Shown in pieces: positions 1-7,543 of a stretch of DNA of 24,206 nt. The notes beneath the pieces were generated by a model. The model made no database searches, was not told where the DNA came from, and saw only the letters and a program-made list of their open reading frames with translations. The stretch spans positions 1 through 24,206 of the forward strand of contig JAFDBA010000011.1 in NCBI GenBank assembly GCA_019313505.1, written 5' to 3'. Position 1 is the stretch's first letter. The number at the start of each line of letters is the position of its first letter. A program made the position numbers and the translations under genes. Origin of the DNA: Deltaproteobacteria bacterium. GTDB taxonomy: Bacteria > Desulfobacterota > Desulfobacteria > Desulfobacterales > UBA11574.

Positions 1-1
1 C

Positions 2-49
2 ATAACCCAACAAAATCTTTATCTGGAAGGTGGAGCATCGGCACAATGA
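2..49 (+). CDS. 3' end of an upstream gene (partial, unidentified)
   Basis: A reading frame is open from the window edge and ends in TGA at 47-49. That stop overlaps the ATG of the next gene in an ATGA arrangement, typical of translational coupling within an operon. Only about 15 codons are visible (ending ...LYLEGGASAQ), so the product cannot be identified. By analogy with ybh-type exporter operons it could be a TetR-family regulator, but that is inference only. Confidence 0.35.
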   Translation: MTQQNLYLEGGASAQ

Positions 50-925
50 ATCGATTTTTCAAGATTGTCATTTTAGCGGTTATTTTTGTACCGGTCGGGG
101 TTCTGGGCGCCTGGGGGTTTATAAAAGTGAAGGAGAATCCATCCGCCACCGAACTCAAGGTCTACGGAAATATCGATATCCGCGACCCGCTGGCAGGAGA
201 TTGAACAGACGCGCGCTGAGGTGGCGGCGGCCAAGGCCAGGGTCAAAAATACCAGGCTGAATTTCGAACGCATCAAAAAAACGTCGGGGGCTGGGGCTAC
301 GAGCGAACAAGCCATGGACAATGCCCGGGCTCAGTTGGATGTGGATCAGGCCCAGCTCAAAGTCAAGGAAAAGGCGCTTAATCTGGCCCTTGAAGGCCCC
401 CGCAAGGAAGATATTGCCGCCGCCAAAAACAACCTGGAGGTTCTCAAGGCTTCTCTTGAGTTTTTAAATATAAGGCTTGCGGATATGACTCTGATATCAC
501 CCGCGGCTGGTGTGATTCAGAACAGGAACCTGGAACCCGGAGAAATGGCGAGCCCGGATCGGCCGGTTGTTACCCTGGCGTTGACGGACCCCAAGTGGGT
601 AAGGGCCTATGTGCCGGAGCCGGATCTCGGCCGGATCAATCTCGGCATGAAGGCTAAGATCTTGAGCGATTCGTTCCCGGATCAAAGTTTTGAAGGCTGG
701 ATCGGCTTTATTTCCCCTGTGGCTGAATTTACTCCGAAAACCGTGGAGACCGAGGATTTACGGACAAAACTGGTGTATGAAGTGAGGGTTTTCGTTCATG
801 ATTCCAAAGATCTGCTTCGTTTGGGAATGCCGGTCACGGTGATCGTTGACCGTACCGTTTCGACCGGTGCATCCAGGGACGGGGGCGCTCCGGCCCAAAA
901 AACCGCTAAACCGGATGAAGGATAG
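46..925 (+). pseudogene. ybhG: HlyD/YbhG-type membrane fusion protein, internally deleted and out of frame
   Basis: This is the periplasmic adaptor (membrane fusion protein) of a YbhGFSR-type ABC exporter. The ATG at 46 follows a purine-rich GGAAGGTGGAG and opens a reading frame with one N-terminal membrane anchor and the family landmark YGNIDIRD. It then hits TGA at 202-204. From about 185 the homologous protein resumes in another frame (TRWQEIEQTRAEV...) and runs to 925 through the hairpin coiled coil, the second lipoyl half (LISPAAGVIQNRNLEPGE) and the beta-barrel motif SPVAEFTPKTVETEDLRT. Compared with E. coli YbhG, about 65 residues are missing, including the first half of the lipoyl domain. 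The protein is therefore probably non-functional, unless translation restarts at GTG 221 and gives a truncated product without a signal anchor. An assembly error is the alternative. The family call is secure; the cause of the lesion is not. Confidence 0.85.
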
Positions 926-933
926 CCGGCGAT

Positions 934-2752
934 ATGGTTGCTCAGTCACATGCGCAGACACCGGGCGACACGGATGTGGTGCTGGCGGTCCGGAACTTAA
1001 GAAAGGAGTTTCCCTCCAAAAAGGGGCCGGCGGTTCAGGCCCTGCGGGACGTTTCGCTCAATGCCCTGCGCGGACAGGTAACCGGACTTGTGGGAGCGGA
1101 CGGGGCCGGCAAAACCACTCTGATCCGAACGGCGGCAGGCCTGATCGTGCCCACGGCCGGCTCGGTTACCGTTCTGGGCTTCGACAGCGTGGTCCACACC
1201 ATCGAAATTCAGAGCCGCGTCGGTTATATGCCCCAGAAATTCGGCCTATATCAGGATTTGACCGTGAAGGAGAACATGGATCTCTATGCGGATCTTCAGG
1301 GGGTGCCGCGTTCCGAGCGTAAAGATCGCTACCGCCGCTTGCTGCGGATGACCAGCCTGGGCCCCTATACCCGGCGCATGGCGGGGGCGCTCTCCGGTGG
1401 AATGAAACAGAAGCTGGGGCTGGCCTGCTCTCTGATCAAGTCGCCGCAGATGCTTTTGCTGGATGAGCCCACCGTGGGCGTGGATCCGGGTCTCGCGTCG
1501 GGAGTTGTGGAAAATCGTTTACGAGCTTGTGAAAAGGGACGGCATCGGGGTGTTGCTTTCAACGGCCTATCTGGACGAGGCGGAACGATGTGACCATGTG
1601 GTGGTGCTTCATGAAGGTGAAAAACTCGCCCAGGGAACGCCCGAAGAGTTTAAAGAGCGGGTGGGCAAGAGGGTTGTGCTTGTGGATCCTGCGCCGGGCA
1701 TCAAGCCCCGTCGAATACACACGCACCTTGTGGGCAGGGAGCATATTGTGGATGCCAGCATCCATTCCGGTCGGGTGCGCGTGGTGACCGACGGTTCGGG
1801 CACGAAAGCCGTGGCCGACGCTCTGCCGGAAGAGTGGCCGGCAACCATTAAGAACACTTCTTCGACCTTTGAAGATGCCTTTATGACGCTGATCCCGCAC
1901 CGGGATCGCCGTTCTCAAATTAATACTGCCGAGACACCTTCCGGCAAGGCGATCCTGGATGAAGAAGTGGTGGTGCGGACCAGGGATCTGCAGAAATCTT
2001 TCGGTAATTTCGAGGCGGTCAAAAAACTCACCTTCGAGGTGCGGCGCGGAGAGATCTTCGGTCTGCTTGGTCCGAACGGCGCCGGGAAAAGCACCACCTT
2101 CCGGATGTTGTGCGGACTGTTGAAGGTCAGTGGCGGCCAGATCAGCGTGGCTGGGCATAATTTGCGGCACTCCCCGTCCAGGGCTCGTTCCCATCTCGGG
2201 TACATGGCCCAGCAGTTTTCCCTTTACGGTCAGCTCAGCGTACAGGAAAATCTGCGCTTTTTCGGGAAGGCATATGGTTTAGGCGGAAATCGGCTGCGGG
2301 TGCGTATGGAATGGGCTTTTTCGGAATTCGGACTTGAAAAATGGCGCGACAAGGCCGCCGGCCAACTGCCGGGCGGTTATAAGCAGCGTCTGGCCATGGC
2401 CGCGTCGCTTTTGCGCCAGCCGGACATTCTTTTCCTGGACGAGCCCACATCGGGCGTGGATCCATTAGCCCGCCGCGAGTTCTGGCTCAGGATCAACGGC
2501 TTTGCCGAACAGGGGGTGACCGTGGTGGTGACGACGCATTTTATGGAAGAATCGGAATACTGCGATCGGATATTGATCATGTCCCAGGGAGAAAACCTGG
2601 CCATGGGCACGCCCTCTGAAATCCGGGCGCTGGCCCGTTCGGAAGGAAACCAGGAACCGACCATCGAAGACGCGTTTATCGCCTTGACGGAAGGGAATAT
2701 TGCACCATCCGGCGGACAGAATTCTATCGAAAATGGGGGAGGGGGAAAATGA
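934..2752 (+). pseudogene. ybhF: YbhF-type tandem ABC ATPase, split by a one-base frameshift
   Basis: This is a double ATP-binding subunit of a drug or cation exporter, about 605 residues if the frame is restored. Domain 1 has Walker A GADGAGKTT (residues 54-62), signature LSGGMKQ and Walker B LLLDEPTVGVDP. Domain 2 has Walker A GPNGAGKST, a slightly altered signature LPGGYKQ, Walker B LFLDEPTSGVDP and switch His in TTHFMEESEYCD. Domain 1 lacks the switch His (STAYLDEAERCD), as in E. coli YbhF. At 1488-1490 an extra G in CCGGG breaks the frame: upstream the frame ends at 1593, and downstream it continues from VSRRELWKIVYE to 2752. Removing one G joins the two perfectly. Either a recent mutation or a sequencing error explains this. 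The stop overlaps the start of the next gene by four bases (ATGA). Confidence 0.9.
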
Positions 2753-3882
2753 CCCCACAGGCTCTTTTCTTTATGCGCATGCGGGGGATTCTTCGCAAGG
2801 AGGTGCTCCAGATCCTGCGCGATCCCAGCAGTATTGCGCTTGCAATTGTGTTACCCTTAGTATTGCTTTTTCTCTTCGGGTATGGGGTGTCACTGGATCC
2901 CGACAACGTGCCCATCGCCATTGTGCTCGATTACAATAGTTCGGAGGCCCGTGACCTGGCGGCAAGATTTGATCTGTCGCCCTATTTCAAAACCAACCAC
3001 TTGAAATCCATGGCCCAAGCGGTGGATTGGCTTGATAAAAGGCGCGTTGACGGCATTGTTCATCTTCAAGGCAATTTTTCGTCCAGCCTGTACAATCGGA
3101 ATCCGGCTCCGGTTCAGGTGATTGTAAACGGAATGGATGCCAACCGGGCCCGGTTGATCCAGGGGTACGCGCGGGGCGTGCTTCAGAAATGGATTACACT
3201 GCGTCAGGTTCGGGGCGAGGAGGTGGCCGGCCCTGCCGTAAGAGTGTCCCAACGGGTCTGGTTCAACGAGGCGGCCGTCAGCCGTAACTTTCTGGTGCCG
3301 GGACTCATTACCCTGATTATGACTCTGATCGGAATCCTCTCGACCGCATTGGTGGTGGCCCGGGAATGGGAACGGGGGACCATGGAAGCTATTCTGGTCA
3401 CGCCGATTCGCAGAATTGATTTTTTACTGGGCAAAGTGCTTCCTTATTTTATCCTGGGTATGTTGGGCATGGGTCTGTCCGTGGTGGTCGGCATCACGCT
3501 TTTTCATGTGCCGTTTCGCGGTTCCGTGGGCGCGCTCCTTTTCTTAAGCTCTCTTTTCATGCTGGCTTGCCTGGGCTTTGGGCTGTTTATATCGGCTGCC
3601 ATTCGGATCCAATTCGTGGCCGCCCAAATTTCTATTATGGCGGGGTTTCTGCCCGCGCTTTTTCTCTCCGGGCTTATTTTTGACCTGGAAAGCACCCCCC
3701 GATTCATTCAGGCCATAAGCTATGTGGTCCCGGCGCGATATTTCGTGGCCATCAGCCACACCCTTTTCATGGCCGGGGATGTATGGTCGGTGCTGCTGCC
3801 CAATGCCCTGGCCCTGGCCGTCATGGCTGTTTTATTCATCAGCCTTGCTTTTCGCAAAATCACCAAACGACTGGAGGGCTGA
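2749..3882 (+). CDS. ybhS: ABC-2 type exporter permease YbhS
   Basis: This 377-residue inner-membrane permease pairs with the second permease and the YbhF ATPase. It begins with a cytoplasmic RKEVLQILRDPSS segment, then the first membrane span, then a large extracytoplasmic domain (about residues 45-170). A cluster of five membrane spans follows from about residue 180 to the end. The ABC-2 landmark VAREWERGTMEAILVTPI lies between spans two and three. The start is fixed by the purine-rich GGGGGAGGGGG just before the ATG and by its ATGA overlap with ybhF. The gene is intact and full length for the family, unlike the two upstream genes. The substrate cannot be told from the sequence; E. coli YbhFSR is linked to cationic drugs and Na+/Li+ export. 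Confidence 0.93.
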   Translation: MTPQALFFMRMRGILRKEVLQILRDPSSIALAIVLPLVLLFLFGYGVSLDPDNVPIAIVLDYNSSEARDLAARFDLSPYFKTNHLKSMAQAVDWLDKRRVDGIVHLQGNFSSSLYNRNPAPVQVIVNGMDANRARLIQGYARGVLQKWITLRQVRGEEVAGPAVRVSQRVWFNEAAVSRNFLVPGLITLIMTLIGILSTALVVAREWERGTMEAILVTPIRRIDFLLGKVLPYFILGMLGMGLSVVVGITLFHVPFRGSVGALLFLSSLFMLACLGFGLFISAAIRIQFVAAQISIMAGFLPALFLSGLIFDLESTPRFIQAISYVVPARYFVAISHTLFMAGDVWSVLLPNALALAVMAVLFISLAFRKITKRLEG

Positions 3883-5003
3883 TGCATATCGTACGACGTA
3901 TCATCGCATTGATGATCAAAGAATTCATCATGATCCTGAAGGACCCCAAAAGCCGTTTTGTTATTATCGGCCCACCGTTATTCCAGTTTATCGTGTTCGG
4001 GTATGCCGCGACTTATGACCTTAAAAATGTTCGCTACGCAGTACTGGACGAGTCTCGCACCTCTGAATCCCGGCAACTTTTATCCCGGTTCCAAGGGTCT
4101 GAGAATTTTGAGCTGACAAAGACCCTTTTGGCCGAAAAAGAGATTGCCGCCGTGATTAACCGGGAAAAGGCCCGGCTTGTCATCCACATCGGGTCCGAGT
4201 TCAGCCGTAATCTTCACAACGGCCGGCCTGCGACCCTCCAGGTGATCGTGGACGGTCGTAATTCCAATGTGGCCCTGATCGCTTTGGGGTATATCGGTAC
4301 TATCGTGGAACAGCACAACCAGGACCTTGTTAAAAAAGGAGTGGTAATCACGAAGGGCCCCGCCGTGGTACTGGTGGACCGGGCCTGGTTCAACGCCAAT
4401 CTACAAAGCAGATGGTTCATTGTATCGGCCCTGGGCGGCATCGTCAGCATGGTGGTGGTCATGATTCTGACCAGCCTCTCGGTGGCGCGGGAGCGCGAAT
4501 TCGGCACATTCGACCAGCTTCTGGTTGCTCCATTCACCCCCGGCGAAATTCTTATCGGAAAATCCCTGCCCGGCATGTTATTCGGCATCATTGATGCACT
4601 GTTGTTTGCGGCTGGTGCGGTTTATTGGTTCGGTGTGCCGTTTCGCGGAACCGTTCCGACTCTTGTCCTGGCCCTGGGGTGTTTCATCATCACCATAGTG
4701 GGAGTTGGTCTGCTGGTGTCCTCCCTGTCCATGACCATGCAGCAGGCCCTCCTCGGTTCCTTTGTTTTCATGATGCCGTCCGTCATTCTTTCCGGCTTTG
4801 CCACCCCCATCGAAAACATGCCCCACTGGCTCCAGATCGGAACCCTGTTCAATCCCGTGCGCCACATCATCATCTCCCTGCGCGAGATATTTCTGGAAGG
4901 CGCCGGCGTGAGCATGATCTGGCCCCACCTCTGGCCGCTCATACTGATGGCCGGTGTTACACTGCCGCTGGCTGGCTGGATGTTCCGGCACCGGTCGCAG
5001 TAA
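3882..5003 (+). CDS. ybhR: ABC-2 type exporter permease YbhR
   Basis: This is the second inner-membrane permease of the exporter, 373 residues. The start ATG shares its A with the TGA of ybhS (TGATG), and GGAGGG precedes it. The architecture mirrors ybhS: a cytoplasmic MIKEFIMILKDPKSR stretch, one span, a large extracytoplasmic domain, and a C-terminal cluster of spans. VARERERE-like ABC-2 landmark: VAREREFGTFDQLLVAP. An in-frame extension upstream overlaps ybhS by about 100 bases and has no homologous character, so I rejected it. It is the last gene of the operon; a strong hairpin terminator follows 74 bases after the stop. Confidence 0.93.
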   Translation: MHIVRRIIALMIKEFIMILKDPKSRFVIIGPPLFQFIVFGYAATYDLKNVRYAVLDESRTSESRQLLSRFQGSENFELTKTLLAEKEIAAVINREKARLVIHIGSEFSRNLHNGRPATLQVIVDGRNSNVALIALGYIGTIVEQHNQDLVKKGVVITKGPAVVLVDRAWFNANLQSRWFIVSALGGIVSMVVVMILTSLSVAREREFGTFDQLLVAPFTPGEILIGKSLPGMLFGIIDALLFAAGAVYWFGVPFRGTVPTLVLALGCFIITIVGVGLLVSSLSMTMQQALLGSFVFMMPSVILSGFATPIENMPHWLQIGTLFNPVRHIIISLREIFLEGAGVSMIWPHLWPLILMAGVTLPLAGWMFRHRSQ

Positions 5004-5076
5004 GGTAACTGGTACATTCCCAAGTTTTGGAGTATTAAGTGATGATATTATCCTGCCCACTGATAATAAAATGAAA

Positions 5077-5115
5077 AAGCGGATAGCCGTTTTATAACTG
5101 CTGTCCGCTTTTTTA
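5077..5115. terminator. Rho-independent terminator, probably bidirectional
   Basis: AAGCGGATAGC pairs with GCTGTCCGCTT (11 bp with one G-T wobble) around a 12-base loop, followed by a T run on the + strand. The A-rich flank on the left gives a T run on the opposite strand. It lies between ybhR and the convergent gene at 5137, so it can serve both. Confidence 0.85.
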
Positions 5116-5136
5116 TATAGATGGGTTATAACGAAT

Positions 5137-6237
5137 TTACTTGGCCGGAGGAACCGGTGCCGGAGATTTTACTCCCTTTTGTTTTGCTTTTAGGGTTGCA
5201 ATCTGTTTATCCACGTCATCAATTTTTTGATTTATCATATCAGCTTGCAGATCATCGGTACTGAGCCTTTCCGCTTCGTTAAGATAACGCTTCGCGTCTT
5301 TAAGGTCGGAAATGGTTGACTTTCCGGCGGCTACATCTACCTTGTAGAGAAGAATCATCAGTTCGATGTTGTTCAAGCGATTGTAAGCAGCTTCGGTGGA
5401 AGCAGATGTAACAGCATAGGGAAGCGCCCTGTTTAAATAGTTCTTGATTCCTTCAAAATCAGGTATTCCCGAAACTTCCAGCAGCGTATCCGCCTTTTCC
5501 ACATAATAATTGAAGACAATCGGAAATACATCTTTTTTGAGATAAACATCTTTTATGGTTTCAGGGAGCTGAACTCCAGGCAGTGTGATCAGAAGCTTTT
5601 CACCCATGGGAGCGAATCTTCCCTGCCAGATTTCAAGTGCCCCCTCATTTCCATTCATATAATATTTAGTTTTGTTTATCATGCTGGAACCGACAACCAG
5701 TGCAACAAGAACAATAACAGCTGCAACCAGATATTTCATAGCCTTTTCCATAGGATCAGAAACGGTGGTGTCGGTGTCAACGGGTGGTTCGTACGATACA
5801 GACACTTCCGGCTCTGCGGCCTTTTCGGCAGAGGCCTTAATCTCCGCTAAATCAAATTTTTTCAGCAGCAGCTCCTTGATCCGCCGAGTTTCTTCTTCTG
5901 AGCCTGAGGCAAAAGGCGGTGCGGCAAAACCTTTAAGATATTTTTCATCAGGGGTAACCGTATAGAGCTTATCCGGTTTCCATGTATCGAATTTTTTATG
6001 AATGAGTTCTTTCATTGAAACCCTCTTCTTTTTTGTCTTCGGCGCCAGTTTTTTTGCTTTAGCGGCGGTTTTGGCTTTGGGAGCGGCCTTGGCTTTTGGA
6101 GCAGCTTTAGCTTTAGCGGCGGTTTTGGCTTTGGTAGCGGCCTTGGCTTTTGGAGTAGCTTTAGCTTTAGCGGCTGCTTTTGGTTTTGTCTTTTTTTTTG
6201 TTTTAGCGGTCGATTTAAGTAGACTGTTTTTTCCCAT
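5137..6237 (-). CDS. Membrane-anchored protein with histone-H1-like Lys/Ala/Pro tail, function unknown
   Basis: I do not recognise a named family. The 366-residue protein has three parts. Residues 1-72 are a highly basic tail of KAKAAPKAKA-type repeats, like bacterial H1-like proteins (Hc1, AlgP type). Residues about 73-165 are a soluble, charged segment beginning MKELIHKKFDTW. Residues about 168-185 form one membrane span (VAAVIVLVALVVGSS), followed by a 180-residue mostly helical C-terminal domain and a Pro/Ala end. The positive-inside rule places the basic tail in the cytoplasm and the C-terminal domain in the periplasm, which would allow a nucleoid-membrane tether; that is inference. AGAGG upstream of the ATG supports the start. 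The basic tail is encoded by two near-identical 54-bp direct repeats. It is divergent from larE. Confidence 0.85.
   Translation of the reverse strand: MGKNSLLKSTAKTKKKTKPKAAAKAKATPKAKAATKAKTAAKAKAAPKAKAAPKAKTAAKAKKLAPKTKKKRVSMKELIHKKFDTWKPDKLYTVTPDEKYLKGFAAPPFASGSEEETRRIKELLLKKFDLAEIKASAEKAAEPEVSVSYEPPVDTDTTVSDPMEKAMKYLVAAVIVLVALVVGSSMINKTKYYMNGNEGALEIWQGRFAPMGEKLLITLPGVQLPETIKDVYLKKDVFPIVFNYYVEKADTLLEVSGIPDFEGIKNYLNRALPYAVTSASTEAAYNRLNNIELMILLYKVDVAAGKSTISDLKDAKRYLNEAERLSTDDLQADMINQKIDDVDKQIATLKAKQKGVKSPAPVPPAK
6059..6166 (-). repeat. Tandem 54-bp coding repeat (2 units plus partial third)
   Basis: Units 6059-6112 and 6113-6166 differ at two positions, and a partial third unit starts at 6167. 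Each encodes 18 residues of the Lys/Ala/Pro tail. Being a multiple of three, copy-number change would lengthen or shorten the tail without breaking the frame. Confidence 0.88.
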
Positions 6238-6249
6238 AAAAAAACCTCT

Positions 6250-6278
6250 TTGAAATTGTTTATGATTTTATATATAAA
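6250..6278 (+). promoter_or_regulatory. Predicted sigma-70 promoter for larE
   Basis: TTGAAA at 6250-6255 and TATAAA at 6273-6278 are separated by 17 bases. The expected start of transcription near 6285 would give a leader of about 85 bases to the larE ATG at 6373. Confidence 0.5.
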
Positions 6279-6291
6279 AATTAGAAAATAC

Positions 6292-6320
6292 TGTATATAA
6301 GAATACATAAGTTTTGTAAA
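6292..6320 (-). promoter_or_regulatory. Predicted sigma-70 promoter for the Lys/Ala-rich membrane protein
   Basis: On the minus strand, TTTACA (6315-6320) and TATACA (6292-6297) are separated by 17 bases. It lies in the shared AT-rich divergent spacer and would face the larE promoter. Confidence 0.45.
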
Positions 6321-6372
6321 CATTTTTTTATAGATGATATTTATTGGCAATAGCTCACTTTTTGTAAAGAAA

Positions 6373-7182
6373 ATGAATAATAGCTTAACATCAAAAAGAG
6401 AACGTCTGATTTCCATCCTAAAAGGATATGGTTCTTTGCTCATCGCATATTCAGGTGGTGTTGACAGCACTTTTCTTTTGGCGGTGGCCCATGAAGCATT
6501 GAAAAAGAATCTGGTTGCAATAACCGCAAAATCTCCGCTTCATCCCGTAATGGAAAATCAGGATGCAAAAGCCTTTGCTCAAGAGCTGGGAGTTAAGCAT
6601 ATGCTTGTAAAATCAAGGGAAATGAACCTGCCTGATTTTACGGCCAATACAAAGGAAAGGTGTTATCTGTGCAAAAAATATCTTTTTATAGATTTGTTGA
6701 AGATCGCAAGGGACAAAAACATAGAATATGTGGCCCATGGTGCCAACGTTGATGATCTTGAAGATTTCCGTCCTGGATTTGACGCTGCCCGTGAGATGAA
6801 AATCACGGCTCCGATGGTGGACGTGGGATTGACCAAGAATGATATCCGCACGCTCTCAAAACAGATGAACCTAAAAACCTGGAACAAGCCGCCCATGTCC
6901 TGCCTTGCCACCAGAATTCCCTATGGAACGCAGATCACAACCGAAAAACTTGAAATGATTGAACAGGCGGAACAGGTCATATTGGGCCTCGGTTTTAACG
7001 CTTGCCGCGTAAGACTGCACGCTAAGGTTGCCAGAATAGAGGTCGATTCTGCTGATATTGAAAGAATGCTGGAGCAAGGGGTCAGATCGAGTATTGTTGG
7101 GAAGTTAAGGGAAATCGGATTTTCTAATGTTGCGGTGGATCTGGAAGGGTATGGGCAGGGGAGTATGAACCGAACTCTATAG
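6373..7182 (+). CDS. larE: ATP-dependent sacrificial sulfur transferase LarE
   Basis: LarE adenylates and then thiolates the pyridinium dicarboxylate precursor of the nickel-pincer cofactor of lactate racemase-type enzymes. The PP-loop ATPase motif SGGVDS lies at residues 27-32. The Cys of the MSCLATRIPYG motif is residue 177, corresponding to the sacrificial Cys176 of Lactobacillus LarE. A second pair, RCYLCKK (Cys97 and Cys100), is also present; three cysteines in these positions fit the LarE type that binds an Fe-S cluster and may act catalytically (recalled family knowledge, not proven here). I chose ATG 6373 because family members begin close to the KRERLISIL helix. The in-frame ATG 6334 adds 13 residues without a ribosome site. 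LarB and LarC are not in the window, so the target nickel enzyme is unknown. Confidence 0.88.
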   Translation: MNNSLTSKRERLISILKGYGSLLIAYSGGVDSTFLLAVAHEALKKNLVAITAKSPLHPVMENQDAKAFAQELGVKHMLVKSREMNLPDFTANTKERCYLCKKYLFIDLLKIARDKNIEYVAHGANVDDLEDFRPGFDAAREMKITAPMVDVGLTKNDIRTLSKQMNLKTWNKPPMSCLATRIPYGTQITTEKLEMIEQAEQVILGLGFNACRVRLHAKVARIEVDSADIERMLEQGVRSSIVGKLREIGFSNVAVDLEGYGQGSMNRTL

Positions 7183-7295
7183 ACCGGATATTTCTAAAAA
7201 AACCAAGCGTTCACGGATTTTTTAAAATTCCAAATTACTATCAAAGAATTACGATTAAACGGGGAGTTTTTTAATTTAACCGCTCCATGAATAAT

Positions 7296-7474
7296 CCGCA
7301 ACTACATCGTACAAACTCATGCATAAGGGCTCGTAACGAAAAAACAGTGTATCAATATTTAAATAAAAAAGTTAGGTAGATAACATCTTTTATCTTTTCA
7401 TTACGAATTCATAAAAGCGCTGTTTTTTCACAACGATCCCTAATGCATTCAAACAGTGTACGATTTCGTTGCTG
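7296..7474. repeat. Long imperfect inverted repeat in a gene-free spacer
   Basis: The spacer 7183-7543 holds no convincing gene. The left arm 7296-7349 read on the minus strand aligns with the right arm 7418-7474. Shared blocks include CTGTTTTTTC, ATGCAT and GTACGAT, and weaker similarity extends outward to about 7270 and 7495. The arms are too diverged for a young element. This could be a decayed palindromic mobile element or two opposed copies of an old repeat. It lies at the convergent 3' ends of larE and pyrG, so the hairpin could also stop transcription. Confidence 0.55.
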
Positions 7475-7543
7475 ATCATTCATTCCGCTATTTACAAAGC
7501 CTTATCAGAAAAACACACCCCCTGTTGAATTAAATCTGAAAGA

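Noticed and set aside
5004..5060. Minus-strand frames overlapping ybhR
   Set aside because: They are antisense readings of a conserved permease with no family character or ribosome site.
6012..6470. Alternative 152-residue frame across the basic-tail region
   Set aside because: It is an alternate-frame reading of the KA repeat that also crosses the promoters and the start of larE; low-complexity repeats give long open frames by chance.
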